From: Gymnothorax reevesii
Taxonomy: Eukaryota > Chordata > Actinopteri > Anguilliformes > Muraenidae
NCBI GenBank assembly: GCA_029721435.1
Contig: CM056580.1
Span: forward strand, 20,716,367 to 20,780,366
Direction of reading: 5' to 3'
Length of the DNA: 64,000 nt
The stretch's first letter is position 1. The number at the start of each line of letters is the position of its first letter. The position numbers and the translations under genes were made by a program. Below the pieces are notes generated by a model. The model saw only the letters and a list, made by a program, of their open reading frames with translations, ran no database searches and was not told where the DNA came from. Shown one piece after another: positions 61,931 to 64,000 of the stretch.

Positions 61931-62731
61931 GTCAGTCGTATTTAATATATTTACGTGTACAAGGGCACTCCTCCCTTTGCAGCACTTCCAGGTGGCAGCT
62001 GCAGACTTACAGCATTCTCAATGTAGCAGTAACTTCAAACAGAAAAATTAAGACGAAAGATAAAAACATCAATTGGGTTAAAACAATTTTGTACAATCTA
62101 TGTCTAAAACCTCTGTTTAAAAAATCTGGGTTGAATTTTTTTTACATATTTAATTATGTATTGAGGGAACATTTTCTCATGGAAGCGTAAGGCGCTGACG
62201 CAGTGAGAAACAAAAATAGCGAACGACAGCAAGCAGAGAGGGATATGATTTTCCCTTCCAACCAATAGTTTAATAGTATCAAAGTTTAACTGGTACCAAC
62301 ACTCATTACCAGGGATGTGATTTTTCCGCTAATTCACGGAATTCCGCTTTTTTATCTTCAAAATTAAAAAAATAAATAAAACTCTGATTTTTAAGTCATG
62401 AAAATCCGATTTCATATCCACAGCTTTCCGACTTTTAGTATTTCTTTAACTGAATAGATCTTATGCATGATGCATTCCATAGAACTTCTGTTTTCAAATT
62501 CACCAGCTAAGGCACTTTAAATGTCATGCTGTGTGGACAGGGGCCGCGGCGGCAAGTTTCAACATTGCGGAAAAGAAACGACTTAGATACTGCGGATATT
62601 CGAGATGACACATAGCTTGAAGTATAGTAATAATTATTAATAGTCTGTATACTAGTATTTTGTGTAGCCCATTCGGCTAGTGGATCGAGAACGAAGCAGT
62701 CTTGTAGCCTAAGTTTCAGCGGCGTGAGTGG

Positions 62732-62796
62732 TTGACGGCTGAACACTGCTGCGTCCCTTTATGTAACTCATCGAGACAAATGCTGTGCACCGCTGG
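62732..62796 (+). pseudogene. THAP-like zinc-finger N-terminus fragment
   Basis: The frame from 62732 reads LTAEHCCVPLCNSSRQ. This is like the opening of a THAP domain (the first Cys pair of a C2CH zinc finger), with TTG where a start ATG would be expected. A GT splice-donor-like 'ggtaagtt' follows at 62795-62802, so this could be a former first exon of a THAP-containing transposase or host gene. The match is only about a dozen residues. The remaining Cys and His of the finger are not found nearby. Confidence 0.35.
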
Positions 62797-63222
62797 TAAG
62801 TTGTGTGGTTGGTTCAGTGTGTATCAGTATCCCCCAGGAGTGCGAGTGGGAGCTCGTCTTAGCTCTTTGACGCACCTTTGCCAGCTCCCATTAATGGTAG
62901 TATGGCCAGTCAAACCATAACATTGCATTACGTAAGCTTACCAGCAAACCTGATGGACCTTTGTTTTCCAACCTCACTTCCGCACACTTTAATATGAAGC
63001 ATTATCATCCTATATTTTGACTTCGGTGAATGCTGAATTAATTGGTTACTGTGGCCAGTATACGCACAGGTTATCAGTGCTAACGCAGCTGGGCGTCTAG
63101 CTCCAAAGTTAAGTCATGGTTATTTCATCAGCTGCCCAGCTAATCCATGACCTTCAGCAATATTAGCGAACGATACCACAACGATACCACTTCCGTTGTC
63201 GTTTGGCTTATTCACTAGGTTA
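62788..63222 (+). repeat. Dispersed repeat, copy 2 (related to 19826-20365)
   Basis: Same orientation and landmarks as copy 1 within the 19.6-21.7 kb hAT element, with scattered substitutions and one shorter end. The two copies lie 43 kb apart in elements with different terminal repeats. Confidence 0.85.
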
Positions 63223-63810
63223 ATATGTAATGCATATTTCCAGGAGTTCCATCAGGATTGTGTTTTTAGCCAATAATTGGAAGCTGAAAATACTCACAGA
63301 ACTCATAGATGGTTTCGACAGATGATTGGATAAAGAAATGAGATTTATTAGTGGTGTGTATCTGCAGTGATTATTTTATTATTTTTCATTTTTGCTATTA
63401 CACAGTACATTCAGGGAAGTCTAAATTCATAAAATCCAATGAGCATGTGACTTTGTGATATGATTTTGGAGTTGACTAAGAAGTCAAAGATTTTATTGAT
63501 ATATTGACTATATTCAATCAATGTTATTTGACTTTTATCTGAGTGCAAAGGTGGCAGATTAAATTCTTTACAAGCTTGGAGCTTGTGACTAATTTTGACT
63601 TGACTTAGAAATCAAAGATTGCATGTATTTGAATATACATTGGATAATAATTCTGTTTTTTATCATTTTATTGAATTATAAGTACACTTAGGGCACTAAA
63701 AATCACTAAAACCTAGGAGCTTCGGGGTGCTTGGCCCCCCCACCAGGGCGTTGCCCTGGACCCTCGGCTAAATTTTCAGATAATTTCACTTCACCCAAAT
63801 CGCATCCCTG

Positions 63811-64000
63811 TGTTACTCGTGGATGCAAGGACAGTGATGAAAATAACATTACAGATGATAGAATTAAGCAACAATACTGTCACTGCAATAGCTTGCACCG
63901 AGCACCGGTTAGCTTGTCGCTCCGGTAAAGAGCATCAGCAGTGGATCGGTAACTTTAGCGCTGCATTGCACTTGGGATCATTCCAACCAAGCATTGCATT
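63811..64000. other. No recognisable feature to window end
   Basis: Short frames only. The window ends within unassigned sequence. Confidence 0.4.

Larger units (their letters stand above)
62310..63810. mobile_element. Inverted-repeat element, probably hAT-like
   Basis: The left end 'cagggatgtgattt' (62310-62323) and the right end reverse-complemented 'cagggatgcgattt' (63797-63810) match at 13 of 14 bases. Near the right end lies a C-rich self-complementary stretch (63734-63767: 'ccccccaccagggcgttgcc' and what follows). No perfect 8-bp duplication is visible (ctcattac versus tgttactc), so the exact border or class is unproven. The interior carries copy 2 of the repeat shared with 19.8 kb. 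Confidence 0.55.

Overview
This window looks like non-coding nuclear DNA from a vertebrate, most likely a ray-finned (teleost) fish. It is moderately AT-rich, full of CA/GT microsatellites, and carries fish-type mobile elements: Tc1/mariner, hAT, piggyBac-like, Harbinger-like, Ty3/gypsy, a LINE, and solo LTRs. I found no convincing exon of a host protein-coding gene. Every protein-like reading frame I recognise belongs to a mobile element, and all are broken. The best preserved is a hAT transposase with one internal stop.

Layout. Positions 1-2190 are largely featureless. Positions 2220-3250 hold the C-terminal pol (integrase end) of an LTR retrotransposon on the minus strand, abutting the 5' part of a LINE (3255-4035, plus strand). 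Positions 5510-9620 are a decayed Ty3/gypsy gag-pol on the minus strand, split by a piggyBac-like element (6457-7549, flanked by TTAA). A degenerate Tc1-type transposase lies at 12430-13190. At 16539-18421 two Tc1 remnants lie side by side, the second split by a Harbinger-like element. Positions 19629-21726 are a non-autonomous hAT element with a perfect 8-bp target duplication. Positions 25770-27160 hold a 116-bp tandem CA-rich minisatellite followed by two short inverted-repeat elements. From 27 to 52 kb the DNA is element-poor: one solo LTR (31700-32130), CA-rich repeats, a CpG-rich island-like patch near 29.5 kb, a CTCF-like motif at 35.8 kb, and several stretches that look like conserved non-coding elements by composition only. 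A 1.25-kb solo LTR lies at 52450-53702, a short hAT MITE at 54.75-55.0 kb and a perfect 31-bp foldback at 55068-55141. Positions 57622-61318 are a Tc1-like element with long inverted repeats, interrupted by a nearly intact hAT element (57948-60355). Positions 62310-63810 are a further inverted-repeat element that shares about 0.45 kb with the hAT element at 19.8 kb.

Relative ages can be read from nesting: piggyBac-like after gypsy, Harbinger-like after Tc1, hAT after Tc1. I saw no evidence of a new multi-gene system. The items most worth checking are the near-intact hAT, the repeat family shared by 19.8 and 62.8 kb (one copy has a THAP-like start), the perfect foldback, and the CpG-rich and conserved-looking patches in the 28-51 kb gene desert.
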